DNA from: REEB509 sp044370335
GTDB taxonomy: Bacteria; Pseudomonadota; Alphaproteobacteria; Caulobacterales; Aquidulcibacteraceae
Length of the DNA: 64,000 nt
Reading direction: 5' to 3'
NCBI GenBank assembly: GCA_044370335.1
Contig: JBILVS010000001.1
Span: 1-64,000 of the forward strand
The first letter of the stretch is position 1. Every line of letters starts with the position of its first letter. The notes beneath the pieces were generated by a model that was not told where the DNA came from, did no database searches, and saw only the letters and a program-made list of their open reading frames with translations. Positions 34,792 through 43,742 of this stretch are shown here, in pieces. The position numbers and the translations under genes were made by a program.

Positions 34792-37235
34792 CAGGAGCCT
34801 TTCGGTTTCGCGCGGCGAGTCGGCGCGGCCGCAAGCGGATCATCCGGCCAGGGGTGCTTGGGATACCGGCCCCGCAGGTCGGCGCGAACGGCGGCATAAG
34901 ATCCGCGCCAGAAGCCGGGAAGATCACGGGTTGTTTGCACCGGCCGGTGGCCTGGCGACAAGAGCAGGAGCAACAGAGGCGCCCGCCCGCCCGCCACTGC
35001 TGGATGGTGATCGAGGCCGAACAGCTCCTGCAGGCGGATCGACAGCGCCGGGCCGTTTTCCGCTGCGTAATCGATCAAGTGCTCACCTCCGGCGGGGCTG
35101 TGGAAGCGCAAGGGCGCTTGCTCCTGCAGCCGCCGCCGCTGCGCATAGTCAAGGAGGTTCTCGGCGGCCGGCGCGAGGCGGCCTTGGATGTCCGAAAGCC
35201 GCGTGATCGGGCTCAGCAAAGGCGCGAGCCACTCATCAGCGCGCGTGAGCAGCGCCTCATCTGAGAAGTCGGGCCAAGCTCTCTCCCCGTCCAGCCGCCG
35301 CATCAAGCGAACGCGCGCCTGGAGCGTTCTCAGCGCCGGCTCCTCCGGCAAAAGGTCCAGGCCCTCGCGGCGCACCGCATTAAGAAGAGCTTCGGCCATC
35401 TGCTCTTTGGGCACAGCCTCCAACGGCCCCTCCGCCAACACCAACCGACCATAGCGGGTCTGGCGGCGAGCGCGGACGGCCCCGCTCTCAGCATGGAAGC
35501 GAACCTCGGTGCGGTGTTCGATCCGATCCCTGAAGCGGGCCTGAAGATCCGCGATCGACAAGGGCGCGGCCAGCCGCACGAACGCGCGCTCCGCAGCGCC
35601 CGTGATTTCCCCCACAGCCAGATAGGGCTCGCGCGCCAGGGGGCTGTCGGCATCCACCCGAACTATGCGCCCATTGGCGAGCTGGAACGTGTCGCCGACG
35701 CGAGATTTCGCCACCCGGTCGGGGAATGCGAGAGCCAGGAGCGGGCCCAGCGCTGAGAGGACGAGGTCGCGGGACCCGCCGCCGCCGTCCCTCCAGAGCC
35801 GTTCAGCCAGGGACCGGGCCGCCTTGGCGCGCGGACCGTTGTCTCGGATGAGCCGCTCGACGCAAATGGCTGCGTCCACAATGCCGCGACCCAGGCTCTC
35901 TTCGGTGATGGCGACCGATAGCAGCGCCGCCGTCCAGCGCTCGTCGGCGGGGGCGGCTAGCACCATGTGCGCCAGACGCGGAGGCAAAGGCAGGCCGCTG
36001 AGCTTGGCGCCGTGGTCGGTGAGGCGTCCTTCCGGCGTCATGGCGCCGATCGCCTGCAAAGAAGACACGGCCTGGGTCCAGGCGGCTTTAGGCGGTGGAT
36101 CGAGCCATGCCAGGGTTGTGGGATCGCTGACGCCCCAGGTCGCTAGATCTAATGCGAGACCGGAAAGGTCTGCGGTGCGCATCTCTGGCGGATCGTAAGG
36201 AGGCCGCGCACGCGTTTCCCCCTCGGGCCAGAGCCGGTAACAGACCCCGGGCTCCAAGCGGCCGGCGCGGCCCTTGCGTTGTTCCAGGCTCGATTGGCTC
36301 GCCCGGACGGTGATCAGCCGGGTGACGCCGACATCGGGCTCGAAAGCCGCGCGGCGGGAGAGGCCGGCGTCCACAACCACGCGGACCCCTTCGATGGTGA
36401 GGCTGGTTTCTGCAATGGCCGAAGCAAGCACGACTTTCCGGGTTCCAGGCGGGGATGGACGGATCGCGGCGTCCTGAGCCGCGGGATCCATGGCGCCGTA
36501 CAGCGTATGGAGCGCAACGCCCTCGGGTAGGGCGGATTCGAGCGCCCGCGCCGCTCGTAAGATTTCTCCCGCGCCCGGCAGAAAAGCGAGAACGCTGCCG
36601 GTCTCGGCGCGAAGGGCTTCCCGAACCGCGGAGGCGACTTCACCGGCAGGGTCTGGGTTGGGCACACTCGGCGGCCGATGCACGAGAGCGACAGGGAACA
36701 TTCGCCCCCGGCTTTCCACCACAGGGCAATCCCCCAGAAGCGCCGCCACTCGGGCCGCGTCCACGGTAGCGCTCATGACCAGAAGCCGCAGATCATTCCG
36801 CAACCCCTGCTGCGCGTCCCGGGCCAGGGCCAAGGCAAGATCGCCTTCGAGACTTCGCTCATGAAACTCATCGAAGAGAACCGCGGCCACCCCCTCAAGG
36901 GTGGGGTCTTTGAGGATCCGCCGGGTGAAGACGCCTTCGGTCAAGACTTCGATGCGGGTTTTGGCGCTGACTTTGGCGTCCAACCGTACGCGATAGCCGA
37001 CGGTTGCGCCGACCGGCTCCCCAAGGCTGGACGCCATCCGGCCCGCCGCCGCCCGGGCGGCGATGCGCCGGGGGGCCAAGACAAGGATTGCACCGTCCCC
37101 GCGCCACGGCTCTTTAAGAAGCGCCAACGGCACGCGGGTGGTCTTGCCCGCGCCCGGTGGGGCCACCAACACTGCCTCGCCCCGCGTCCGCAGGGCGTCG
37201 CAAAGCGCAGGCAGGACCTCGTCGATAGGCAACAT
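34791..37235 (-). CDS. hrpB: ATP-dependent RNA helicase HrpB
   Basis: A DEAH/DExH-type superfamily 2 helicase of 814 residues. Walker A is APPGAGKT (25-32), motif II is FDEFHER, motif III is LVMSATVD and motif VI is QRKGRAGR. The long C-terminal region carries the helicase-associated and HrpB-specific domains (RLRLQEQAPLRFHSPAGGEH and ELFGLDHHP). MLPIDEVLPAL is the usual start; the nine-codon upstream extension is not needed. Its precise RNA substrate is unknown. The dehydratase gene follows with a one-base overlap. Confidence 0.94.
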   Translation of the reverse strand: MLPIDEVLPALCDALRTRGEAVLVAPPGAGKTTRVPLALLKEPWRGDGAILVLAPRRIAARAAAGRMASSLGEPVGATVGYRVRLDAKVSAKTRIEVLTEGVFTRRILKDPTLEGVAAVLFDEFHERSLEGDLALALARDAQQGLRNDLRLLVMSATVDAARVAALLGDCPVVESRGRMFPVALVHRPPSVPNPDPAGEVASAVREALRAETGSVLAFLPGAGEILRAARALESALPEGVALHTLYGAMDPAAQDAAIRPSPPGTRKVVLASAIAETSLTIEGVRVVVDAGLSRRAAFEPDVGVTRLITVRASQSSLEQRKGRAGRLEPGVCYRLWPEGETRARPPYDPPEMRTADLSGLALDLATWGVSDPTTLAWLDPPPKAAWTQAVSSLQAIGAMTPEGRLTDHGAKLSGLPLPPRLAHMVLAAPADERWTAALLSVAITEESLGRGIVDAAICVERLIRDNGPRAKAARSLAERLWRDGGGGSRDLVLSALGPLLALAFPDRVAKSRVGDTFQLANGRIVRVDADSPLAREPYLAVGEITGAAERAFVRLAAPLSIADLQARFRDRIEHRTEVRFHAESGAVRARRQTRYGRLVLAEGPLEAVPKEQMAEALLNAVRREGLDLLPEEPALRTLQARVRLMRRLDGERAWPDFSDEALLTRADEWLAPLLSPITRLSDIQGRLAPAAENLLDYAQRRRLQEQAPLRFHSPAGGEHLIDYAAENGPALSIRLQELFGLDHHPAVAGGRAPLLLLLLSPGHRPVQTTRDLPGFWRGSYAAVRADLRGRYPKHPWPDDPLAAAPTRRAKPKGS

Positions 37236-37303
37236 GGATGCTATGCCATAAAAGAAGCGCATCGGTCCGCCAAGCGGATCAGAGCAAGCGGAGACGAGCA
37301 GCC

Positions 37304-37849
37304 ATGCGGTTCAAGGGATGGGGCGCGATTTTGGTTCTGGTCGGGGCTTTGGGCGCCGCCTCGTGCGCGTCGGATGGCGAGGATCGCCGCAATCGGGCCG
37401 GCGAAATCCGCGACAGCATGGGGGATGCGGCGACAACGCCGTTGCGGGATTTGAACCTCATCCGAGAGGAGATTCCTCCGGTTCTGGCCGCCATCCGCTA
37501 CCCCTATGACACCACGACGCTCGCCGCGGGGTGCACAGCGGTGGCCTATGAGATCGGCCAGTTGGACGCCGTGCTCGGCGCCGAGAACTATCAGCCCGGG
37601 CAGGACGACCGGAACTGGTCGGAGCGCGGAGCCGATCTGGCGACCGACGCCGCAAACGATGCGGTCCGCGGGACCGGCGATATTCTGCCGTTCCGTGGCT
37701 GGGTGCGCTCGGCCAGCGGCGCAAACCGGGCGGAACGGGAAGCTATCCGTGCCTTTGAGATGGGGCAAATGCGCCGGTCCTTCCTGCGGGGATATGGGTC
37801 CTCGCTGGGGTGTCGGGGCATCGTGCCCCAGCCGCCCCCGGCGCAGTAA
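37304..37849 (+). CDS. Small putative lipoprotein of unknown function
   Basis: A 181-residue protein with a signal peptide and lipobox (LGAASC, Cys near residue 21). The mature part is mostly polar and helical, with DSMGDAATTPLRDLNLIREEIPP, read in two halves, followed by YPYDTTTLAAGCTAVAYEI. A more hydrophobic stretch (GDILPFRGWVRSASGA) and GQMRRSFLRGYGSSLGC near the end are also visible. I do not recognise a named domain. It is divergent from hrpB and convergent with the lytic transglycosylase gene, so it is probably a single-gene unit acting in the envelope. Confidence 0.75.
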   Translation: MRFKGWGAILVLVGALGAASCASDGEDRRNRAGEIRDSMGDAATTPLRDLNLIREEIPPVLAAIRYPYDTTTLAAGCTAVAYEIGQLDAVLGAENYQPGQDDRNWSERGADLATDAANDAVRGTGDILPFRGWVRSASGANRAEREAIRAFEMGQMRRSFLRGYGSSLGCRGIVPQPPPAQ

Positions 37850-37854
37850 CCCGC

Positions 37855-39918
37855 TTAACCGCCGCGCCGCAGGTCCTGCTGCAGGCGGATCTCAGCTGGT
37901 TCGCCGGACACTCGGTGGCGATACACCTGGAGGTTTTCCATCACCCGCTGCACATAGTTGCGCGTTTCCGAGAACGGGATCTGTTCGACCCAATCGATGG
38001 GGTCGACGTCGCGGGAGCGCGGATCGCCCAACTCCTGGATCCATTGCCGCGGACGGCCTGATCCCGCGTTATAGGAGGCGATAACGAGAATGTAGCTGCC
38101 GTTCCACTCGTCCAAGAGATCCTGAAGGTGCCGGGCGCCCAAGGTCACGTTGTATTCGGGATCATCCATCAGGCCCGATAGCGAGTAGGGGATCCCTTCG
38201 CGGTTGGCGGTGATCCGCGCGGTGGCGGGCATCAGCTGCATCAAGCCGCGGGCGCCGGCGCGGCTATAGGCGCGAGGGTCGAACTCGCTCTCCTGGCGAA
38301 TGATGGCGTGCACGAGGGCGGCCTCCGGTCGCCCCGGCTGGCGCGCATTCGCCGGCAGAGTCATGACCGGATAGGCGGCGTTGGGGGCGAGTACGCCCCG
38401 GAAAATCCCGGCCTTGCCGTTGCGGACGCCGCTCAAGGGATAATTGTTCTCCCGGGCGAGAGCGGCCAGGAGCTCGAGCTCCAACGGATCGGTCAGCTGA
38501 TCGTCCAAGTGGAAGGCTATGCGCTGGAAGTCCTGCTGGTCGCCCGCCTGGGCGACAAAACGCAGGGCGCGAACGAGTTCGCGCTGCTCAAAGCGCTCGC
38601 GCACCTCCGTGGGGATCACGGTCGTGTTGGGGAAGGCGATAACGGGGTTGGAGTCGATCTCCTGCGCCGCGAGCTGGCCATAATAGGTATAGGTGTATTG
38701 GCTCGCCATCCGGTAGGCGGCTTCGGCGTCGGCGTCCTCGTTCTGGGCTTCATGCGCGCGCCCAAGCCAGTAGTAGCCTCGCGCCAGGCTGATTGGCGAG
38801 GACACGCCGCGGGCCAGAGTTTGGAAGTTGCCCTCAGCGCGGCGGGCCTCCTCCAGGAAACGAAGCGACAGCCAACCCGCCAAAAACTCCGCATCGGCGA
38901 ATTGCTCGCCGGAGGTCATGCCGTGGTTCTGGGTCATGCGGTAGGCGCGCTCGGCCTGGCCCGCCCGCAAATGGCGGGTCACGAAGGCGCGCTTCTGCCG
39001 GAAGATCTCATCACGGGCCGCAAGAGGAGCGGCGAGGGCGTCAATGCGGGCCGTGTAGGGGGCGGCGTCGTCCCAGCGCCCCTGGTCGATAATGTAGTCC
39101 GCCCGATCATAGAGGAAGCCCGGGTCATCTTGATGCGAAGCGGGCACAGCGTCGACCGCCGCCTGCAGACCGCGACGCGGGCGTGTCTGAAGGGCGATCC
39201 GCGCCTGCGCCACGAGGCGGTCGTGGTAGCCGATCTCCGGCATCAGGGCCCGGGCCTCGCTATAAGCCTCCCGCCACAGAAGAATATCCACCCGCGCCCT
39301 GTGGTCGGCCTGGCTGAGGGCGGACGCGAACGTGCTGCGCACGACCGCCTGCGCCTGTGGCGACAGCCGATCATGACGCCAGGCGTCACGGGCGAGAGCT
39401 GTGGCTTGTTCAGCGCGGCCCAGGTTGAGATATGCTTGGGCCAACGCCACTTTGCCGTCGCCCGTGGTCGGACCGCCGCCGTCTTCAAGGATGCTCGCCA
39501 ACTCCTGCGACGAAAGCCCCGCATTCAAGGCGTTGCGCTCCAGCCGTTCGCGCACTGTGGCGCGGCCGGGCCATTCGGCGAGTTCGCGCCACGCGTCATA
39601 CGCGACCGAGAAGCTCTGCGGGGCGTTTTCGTCCACTGCGAGCCGCCACTGCAGGAAGCGGCGCACCAAAGGATCGCTTGCCGATTGGCTGAGGGAGGCC
39701 ACTTCCGACCAGCGCCCGGCATCGGCCGCCGCTACGCCCGTCTGCAGCGCGGCGAGTTCGCCAGAAGCCAACGACAAAGGCGCGACATACTCCGCCGCGT
39801 CGGCCGAGGCCGCAGCGGCCGCCTGCGGATCCCGGGACAGAGCCGAGATCGTCAAGGCCGCGGCCACCGCGACGAGCGAGGCTCCCAGTATTCGGCGCCA
39901 ATTCACCTGACGACCCAT
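37855..39918 (-). CDS. slt: Soluble lytic murein transglycosylase
   Basis: About 687 residues: a signal segment (about 10-32), a long superhelical Ala-rich region (about 45-480) of the Slt70 type, and a C-terminal goose-lysozyme-like SLT domain (about 520-670). The catalytic Glu is in AIIRQESEFDPRAYS, followed by GARGLMQLMPATA and ASYNAGSGRPRQW. It cleaves peptidoglycan with formation of 1,6-anhydromuropeptides, the class of product NagZ then trims. Two ATGs (39930 and 39918) are possible; the second begins MGRQVNWRR. Confidence 0.94.
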   Translation of the reverse strand: MGRQVNWRRILGASLVAVAAALTISALSRDPQAAAAASADAAEYVAPLSLASGELAALQTGVAAADAGRWSEVASLSQSASDPLVRRFLQWRLAVDENAPQSFSVAYDAWRELAEWPGRATVRERLERNALNAGLSSQELASILEDGGGPTTGDGKVALAQAYLNLGRAEQATALARDAWRHDRLSPQAQAVVRSTFASALSQADHRARVDILLWREAYSEARALMPEIGYHDRLVAQARIALQTRPRRGLQAAVDAVPASHQDDPGFLYDRADYIIDQGRWDDAAPYTARIDALAAPLAARDEIFRQKRAFVTRHLRAGQAERAYRMTQNHGMTSGEQFADAEFLAGWLSLRFLEEARRAEGNFQTLARGVSSPISLARGYYWLGRAHEAQNEDADAEAAYRMASQYTYTYYGQLAAQEIDSNPVIAFPNTTVIPTEVRERFEQRELVRALRFVAQAGDQQDFQRIAFHLDDQLTDPLELELLAALARENNYPLSGVRNGKAGIFRGVLAPNAAYPVMTLPANARQPGRPEAALVHAIIRQESEFDPRAYSRAGARGLMQLMPATARITANREGIPYSLSGLMDDPEYNVTLGARHLQDLLDEWNGSYILVIASYNAGSGRPRQWIQELGDPRSRDVDPIDWVEQIPFSETRNYVQRVMENLQVYRHRVSGEPAEIRLQQDLRRGG

Positions 39919-40183
39919 CCTGACCCCCAAAGCCGCCGCCGCTTGCGATCATCGCGGCGTGGCGCTTAATCCTCTTAGCACAACCAGATCCGACGCTCAG
40001 GGGGCCGAACCTCTGGCTCACCTTGCGCGACCTGTGCCACACACAGTCAAGCTCAAGGCTATGCAGCGATTCTGGGGATTCTTGGGCGCCGCGAAGGCGG
40101 CGGCTCGTTAAAGTCAGTCCATCTCCGGCCGTCGCGCTTCAAGGCGGCCTTGGGCGGAGTGGCGGGAAGGGAATGGGCCTATT

Positions 40184-41056
40184 GTGATTGTGAAAGGATC
40201 GCTTCCGGCGCTGGTGACGCCTTTCCGAAACGGCGCGGTGGACGAGGACGCTTTCGTGGCGTTGGTGGAGCGCCAGCTAGCGGCGGGCGCGCACGGGCTG
40301 GTGCCCTGTGGGACCACGGGCGAGGCGAGCGCTTTGACGGCGGAAGAGCTGCAACGCATCATCCGCTTGACGATTGAGACGGCCCGGGGCCGGGCGCCTG
40401 TTGTGGCGGGCGTCGGCGGCGGCGCGATTGGCGATGTGATCGAGCGGATGGCGTTCGCCAAAGCCGAAGGCGCGGATGCGGCCTTGGTGGTGACGCCCTA
40501 TTATGTGCGGCCCAGCCAGGAAGGCCTGATCGCCTTCTATGAAGTCCTGCAGAACGCTGTGGCCCTGCCGTTCGTGGTTTACAACGTGCCGTCTCGGACC
40601 GGCGTGGATTTGGCGGTGGAGACCTTGGGGCGTATCGCGCAGCTGCCCAACGCCATCGGCCTGAAAGACGCCACGGCCGATCTGAGCCGCACTCCGCGTC
40701 ACAAGGCGCTCGTGCCGGAGGACTTTGCGCTTTTGTCCGGCGACGACGGCTCAGCCCTTGGGTTCAACGCGCAAGGGGGCGTGGGTTGCATTTCCGTGAC
40801 CGCCAATGTGGCGCCTGCCGCCTTTGCCGCGATGCAGGATGCGACTCTGAAAGGCGATTACGCGTCCGCCGAGCGGATCAACGCCACCCTTGTGCGCCTG
40901 CACCGGGCCTTGTTCCTTGCGCCGAGCCCGGCTCCTGCAAAGCGCTGCCTGAGCCTGTTGGGATTGTGCGACGATGCGGTGCGACTGCCCTTGGTCCCGC
41001 CGCCGGCCGGCCTGGATGAGGAAATGCGGGCGGCTCTTGTGGAGGCGGGCCTGTGA
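40184..41056 (+). CDS. dapA: 4-hydroxy-tetrahydrodipicolinate synthase
   Basis: DapA (290 residues) condenses pyruvate and aspartate semialdehyde, the first committed step to lysine and meso-diaminopimelate. The Schiff-base Lys161 lies in IGLKDATADLSR. Also present are CGTTGEAS (42-49), Tyr133 in VVYNVPSRTG and the pyruvate-site Arg138. The start is GTG; MIVKGSLPALVTPF matches the family N-terminus. A 265-base gap precedes it, with no clear regulatory motif. It overlaps smpB by 4 bases (GTGA). Confidence 0.95.
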   Translation: MIVKGSLPALVTPFRNGAVDEDAFVALVERQLAAGAHGLVPCGTTGEASALTAEELQRIIRLTIETARGRAPVVAGVGGGAIGDVIERMAFAKAEGADAALVVTPYYVRPSQEGLIAFYEVLQNAVALPFVVYNVPSRTGVDLAVETLGRIAQLPNAIGLKDATADLSRTPRHKALVPEDFALLSGDDGSALGFNAQGGVGCISVTANVAPAAFAAMQDATLKGDYASAERINATLVRLHRALFLAPSPAPAKRCLSLLGLCDDAVRLPLVPPPAGLDEEMRAALVEAGL

Positions 41057-41505
41057 GCAAGCTCATCGCAGAGAACCGCCGAGCGCGGTTTGACTTTCTG
41101 ATCGAGGACACGTTTGAGGCTGGCATCGTGCTCACGGGTACGGAAGTCAAAGCCTGCCGCATGGGCCGCGCCACGATCACCGAAAGCTATGCAAGTCCAG
41201 AGCGGGGCGAGCTTTTCCTGATCAACGCCAATATCCTCGAATATGGCCCGGCCAACCGGTTCAACCATGAGCCGCGCCGGCCGCGGAAGCTTCTGGTGCA
41301 TAAGCGTCAGCTGAACCGGCTTTTTGGCGCCGTGGAGCGGGAAGGGCGCACGATTGTGCCGCTCAAGCTCTATTTCAACGACCGCGGGATCGCCAAGCTC
41401 GAGATCGCCCTCGCCAAGGGCAAAAAGCTCCACGACAAACGCGCCACCAGCAAAGATCGAGACTGGAAGCGCGAACAGGGGCGGCTGTTGCGGGACAAAG
41501 GCTAG
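41053..41505 (+). CDS. smpB: SsrA-binding protein
   Basis: SmpB (150 residues) binds tmRNA and delivers it to stalled ribosomes for trans-translation. The N-terminal ENRRARFDFLIEDTFEAGI, read in two halves, and LTGTEVKACRMG, the middle RKLLVHKRQLNRL and the basic C-terminal tail KDRDWKREQGRLLRDKG are diagnostic. It starts with GTG inside the dapA stop, so it is coupled to dapA, an arrangement found in other Alphaproteobacteria. No ssrA gene is seen in the window. Confidence 0.97.
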   Translation: MSKLIAENRRARFDFLIEDTFEAGIVLTGTEVKACRMGRATITESYASPERGELFLINANILEYGPANRFNHEPRRPRKLLVHKRQLNRLFGAVEREGRTIVPLKLYFNDRGIAKLEIALAKGKKLHDKRATSKDRDWKREQGRLLRDKG

Positions 41506-41515
41506 GGCTTTGCGG

Positions 41516-42169
41516 CTAAAGCCCCGCCGCCGCTTTGGCCTTGAGCATCGCGTTTTCAAACATGACCGCCGTGAGCCGCCCAGTCTGGGTGTTGTAGCGG
41601 GAGCAATGGTAGCTGGAGACCAGCACCGCGCCGGTGGGAAGGGTGAAAGCCGCCTCATGGGCGAATTTGGCGGCCGTAGGCTTCAAACCATAGGCCCGCA
41701 ACACGCTCTGGTGGGCGATGGAGCCTAAAGCGAGGAACGCCTTGAGTTGCGGCAGGGCCGCGATCCGGGCCGCCAGAAACGGCCGGCAAGCGGCGATTTC
41801 GGCTGGCGTCGGCTTGTTCTCCGGCGGGGCGCAGCGGACCGCGTTGCTGATCATGCAGCCCTTCAGCCTGAGGCCGTCTTCCGGGTCCGCGCGGTAAACC
41901 CCTTCCGCGAGGCGGAGTTTCAACAAGGTCCCATAGAGAAGATCGCCGGCGTAGTCGCCGGTAAAGGGACGGCCCGTCCGGTTCGCCCCCGTCCGTCCTG
42001 GAGCAAGCCCCACGATGAGCAGCGCCGCGTTTGGATCTCCAAACGACGGGGCTGGCCCATTAAACCAAAGAGGCTCCGCTGTCGCGTTGGCTTCCCGATA
42101 CGCCACTAGCCTTGGGCACAACGGGCAGTCTTTCGGCGCCTCTGGCGGCGGCTCCGGCGAAAGGGTCAT
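41516..42169 (-). CDS. Uracil-DNA glycosylase, family 5 (UDGb-like)
   Basis: A 217-residue Fe-S uracil-DNA glycosylase that removes deaminated bases from DNA. Motif A reads GLAPGRTGANRTGRPFTGD, lacking the Asn/Asp of family 4 and matching family 5. The C-terminal motif SYHCSRYNTQTGR carries the catalytic-side His. Cluster cysteines are visible as CPLC (15-18), NAVRC and ACRPF. ATG 42169 overlaps the stop of the NYN-domain gene by 4 bases, so the two are probably cotranscribed. It is convergent with smpB. Confidence 0.88.
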   Translation of the reverse strand: MTLSPEPPPEAPKDCPLCPRLVAYREANATAEPLWFNGPAPSFGDPNAALLIVGLAPGRTGANRTGRPFTGDYAGDLLYGTLLKLRLAEGVYRADPEDGLRLKGCMISNAVRCAPPENKPTPAEIAACRPFLAARIAALPQLKAFLALGSIAHQSVLRAYGLKPTAAKFAHEAAFTLPTGAVLVSSYHCSRYNTQTGRLTAVMFENAMLKAKAAAGL

Positions 42170-42762
42170 AGATCGTCGCTGTCTTCGTCATCGTAGCGGC
42201 TCTGCGCCCGCTCCCGAGGCGGCCGCCCAACGAGAGTGGCGATCTCGGTCAGGTCCAAATAGGCGTCCGCTTGCCGACGGAGATCGTCCGCCGCCATCGG
42301 CGGCTGTGAGCGGGTGGTCGAGACGACTGTCACCCGCACGCCCTTGCGCTGCATGGCTTCGACGACGGCCACAAAGTCTCCGTCGCCGGAAAACAGGAAC
42401 GCATGGGTGAGGTGGGCGGCGGATTCCATCAGGTCCACCGTGATCTCGACGTCCATGTCCCCTTTGATGCGACGGCGGCCGGTGGCGTCGGTGTATTCAC
42501 GGGCGGGCTTGGTCACGACGCTGTAGCCGTTGTAGTCGAGCCAATCGACCAAGGGGCGGATCGGGGAGAAATCCTGATCGTCCAAAAGCGCTGTGTAGTA
42601 TTTGGCTCGGACAAATTGGCCGTGGCGGCGAAACTCCTGTAGAAGTTTCTTGTAATCCATGTCGAAACCCAGCGCCTTGGCGGCCGAGTAGAGATTGGCC
42701 CCATCAATGAACAGGCCAACCCGGTCGTTGGGGTGGATCAAGGCGGCGAGGGAAGATGTCAT
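42166..42762 (-). CDS. NYN-domain (LabA/DUF88-like) protein, putative nuclease
   Basis: A 198-residue protein with a PIN-like NYN domain. The acidic metal-site residues are visible: Asp20 in LFIDGANLY, KGDMDVEITVDLM and FSGDGDFVAV. The Arg/Asp-rich C-terminal tail (ERAQSRYDDEDSDDL) is probably disordered. Many NYN proteins are RNases, but the target here is unknown. MTSSLAALIHP at 42762 is the likely start; its ATG overlaps the divergent folK start by 7 bases. It precedes the glycosylase gene with an ATGA overlap. Confidence 0.85.
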   Translation of the reverse strand: MTSSLAALIHPNDRVGLFIDGANLYSAAKALGFDMDYKKLLQEFRRHGQFVRAKYYTALLDDQDFSPIRPLVDWLDYNGYSVVTKPAREYTDATGRRRIKGDMDVEITVDLMESAAHLTHAFLFSGDGDFVAVVEAMQRKGVRVTVVSTTRSQPPMAADDLRRQADAYLDLTEIATLVGRPPRERAQSRYDDEDSDDL

Positions 42763-43313
42763 CGGGCAATGAGGCCTTTCCGCTAAAGCATGACGCCGAA
42801 GCGATCGTGGCGCTGGGCACCAACGTAGCCTTCGGCGGCCTCGCCGGCGCGGCCCTCTTGGCCGGCGCGGGCGAAGCGCTGGCGTCACATGGGCTTAACG
42901 TCCGGCGGCGATCAAGCTTCTGGCTCAGTCCGGCTTGGCCGAATCGGGCCGATCCCCCTTTTGTGAACGCCTGTCTGGCCATAGAGGCATGGGCGGAGGG
43001 TCCGGATTCGCTCATGGCCCTCCTGCACAAGGTGGAGGCGGCGTTCGGACGGGTGAGGGAGCGTCGCAATGCGCCCCGGACGCTGGATTTGGACCTGATC
43101 GCCTGGGCTGACCTTCGTCTGGAGGGGAAACGGGGCCTCCAAATCCCTCATCCCCGCCTTGTGGGCCGGGCGTTTGTGCTTGCGCCGTTGGCGGAAATCG
43201 CTCCCGGCTGGCGGCATCCGGTCACCGGCGAAAGGGTCCAGGCGCTGTTGGCGGCGGCCCCTGATCATGCCGCACTGCAGCGAATTGGCCCTTGGGACAA
43301 GGGAAGCGTTTGA
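42756..43313 (+). CDS. folK: 2-amino-4-hydroxy-6-hydroxymethyldihydropteridine diphosphokinase
   Basis: HPPK (185 residues) transfers pyrophosphate from ATP to the pterin in folate synthesis. Markers are IVALGTNVAFG near the N-terminus, SSFWLSPAWPNRADPPFVNAC and the metal/ATP motif RNAPRTLDLDLIAW, followed by IPHPRLVGRAFVLAPLAEI. About 16 residues precede the usual start of the fold, so a downstream start is possible. The ATG at 42756 lies inside the divergent NYN gene's start codon region, leaving no gap between the two genes. Confidence 0.93.
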   Translation: MSSGNEAFPLKHDAEAIVALGTNVAFGGLAGAALLAGAGEALASHGLNVRRRSSFWLSPAWPNRADPPFVNACLAIEAWAEGPDSLMALLHKVEAAFGRVRERRNAPRTLDLDLIAWADLRLEGKRGLQIPHPRLVGRAFVLAPLAEIAPGWRHPVTGERVQALLAAAPDHAALQRIGPWDKGSV

Positions 43314-43370
43314 AACCCTGCGCGGGGCGCGCTACCTTCCCAGTTTCTTGCATCGCAAAAGGATAGTTCC

Positions 43371-43721
43371 TTGGCCCGCGTCACCGTTGAAGATTGCGTC
43401 GATAAGGTTCCCAACCGCTTTTCCCTGGTGTTGCTTGCCGCGCACCGGGCCCGGGCGATCTCGTCCGGAGCTTTGCCGGCGATTGACCGCGACCGGGATA
43501 AAGACCCCGTGGTGGCTCTGCGGGAGATCGCAGAACTGGCGGTGAGCCCCGAAGCCCTGCGCGACAGCCTTGTGTCGACCTTTCAGGACGTGCAGCCGGC
43601 GGCGAAAGCCGAAAGCGAGCAGGATAAGCTGGCGCTGTCCGCGCCGGTCAACACTACCGAAGAAGAAGTGCTTCGGGCCCTTCAGGCGGAAGCCGAAGCC
43701 CAGCGCGACGAGCGGTACTGA
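43371..43721 (+). CDS. rpoZ: DNA-directed RNA polymerase omega subunit
   Basis: The omega subunit (116 residues) helps assemble RNA polymerase and forms part of a ppGpp site. MARVTVEDCVDKVPNRFSLV, read in two halves, and AAHRARAISSG are the conserved core. The start is TTG with AAAGGA at 43358-43363, and no other start preserves the core. It directly precedes rsh, the standard rpoZ-spoT/rsh pair linking polymerase and alarmone metabolism. Confidence 0.95.
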   Translation: MARVTVEDCVDKVPNRFSLVLLAAHRARAISSGALPAIDRDRDKDPVVALREIAELAVSPEALRDSLVSTFQDVQPAAKAESEQDKLALSAPVNTTEEEVLRALQAEAEAQRDERY

Positions 43722-43742
43722 GCCATGGGGGGCGCTTGACCC

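Noticed and set aside
38308..39969. Long open frame on the + strand (553 codons) opposite the lytic transglycosylase gene
   Set aside because: Its translation shows no family motif, and the - strand frame encodes a complete Slt with a catalytic site; high GC makes long antisense frames common.
41505..41524. GGGCTTT/AAAGCCC hairpin between convergent smpB and the glycosylase gene
   Set aside because: The stem is perfect, but there is no T-run on either side and it overlaps the stop codons, so a terminator call is not supported.
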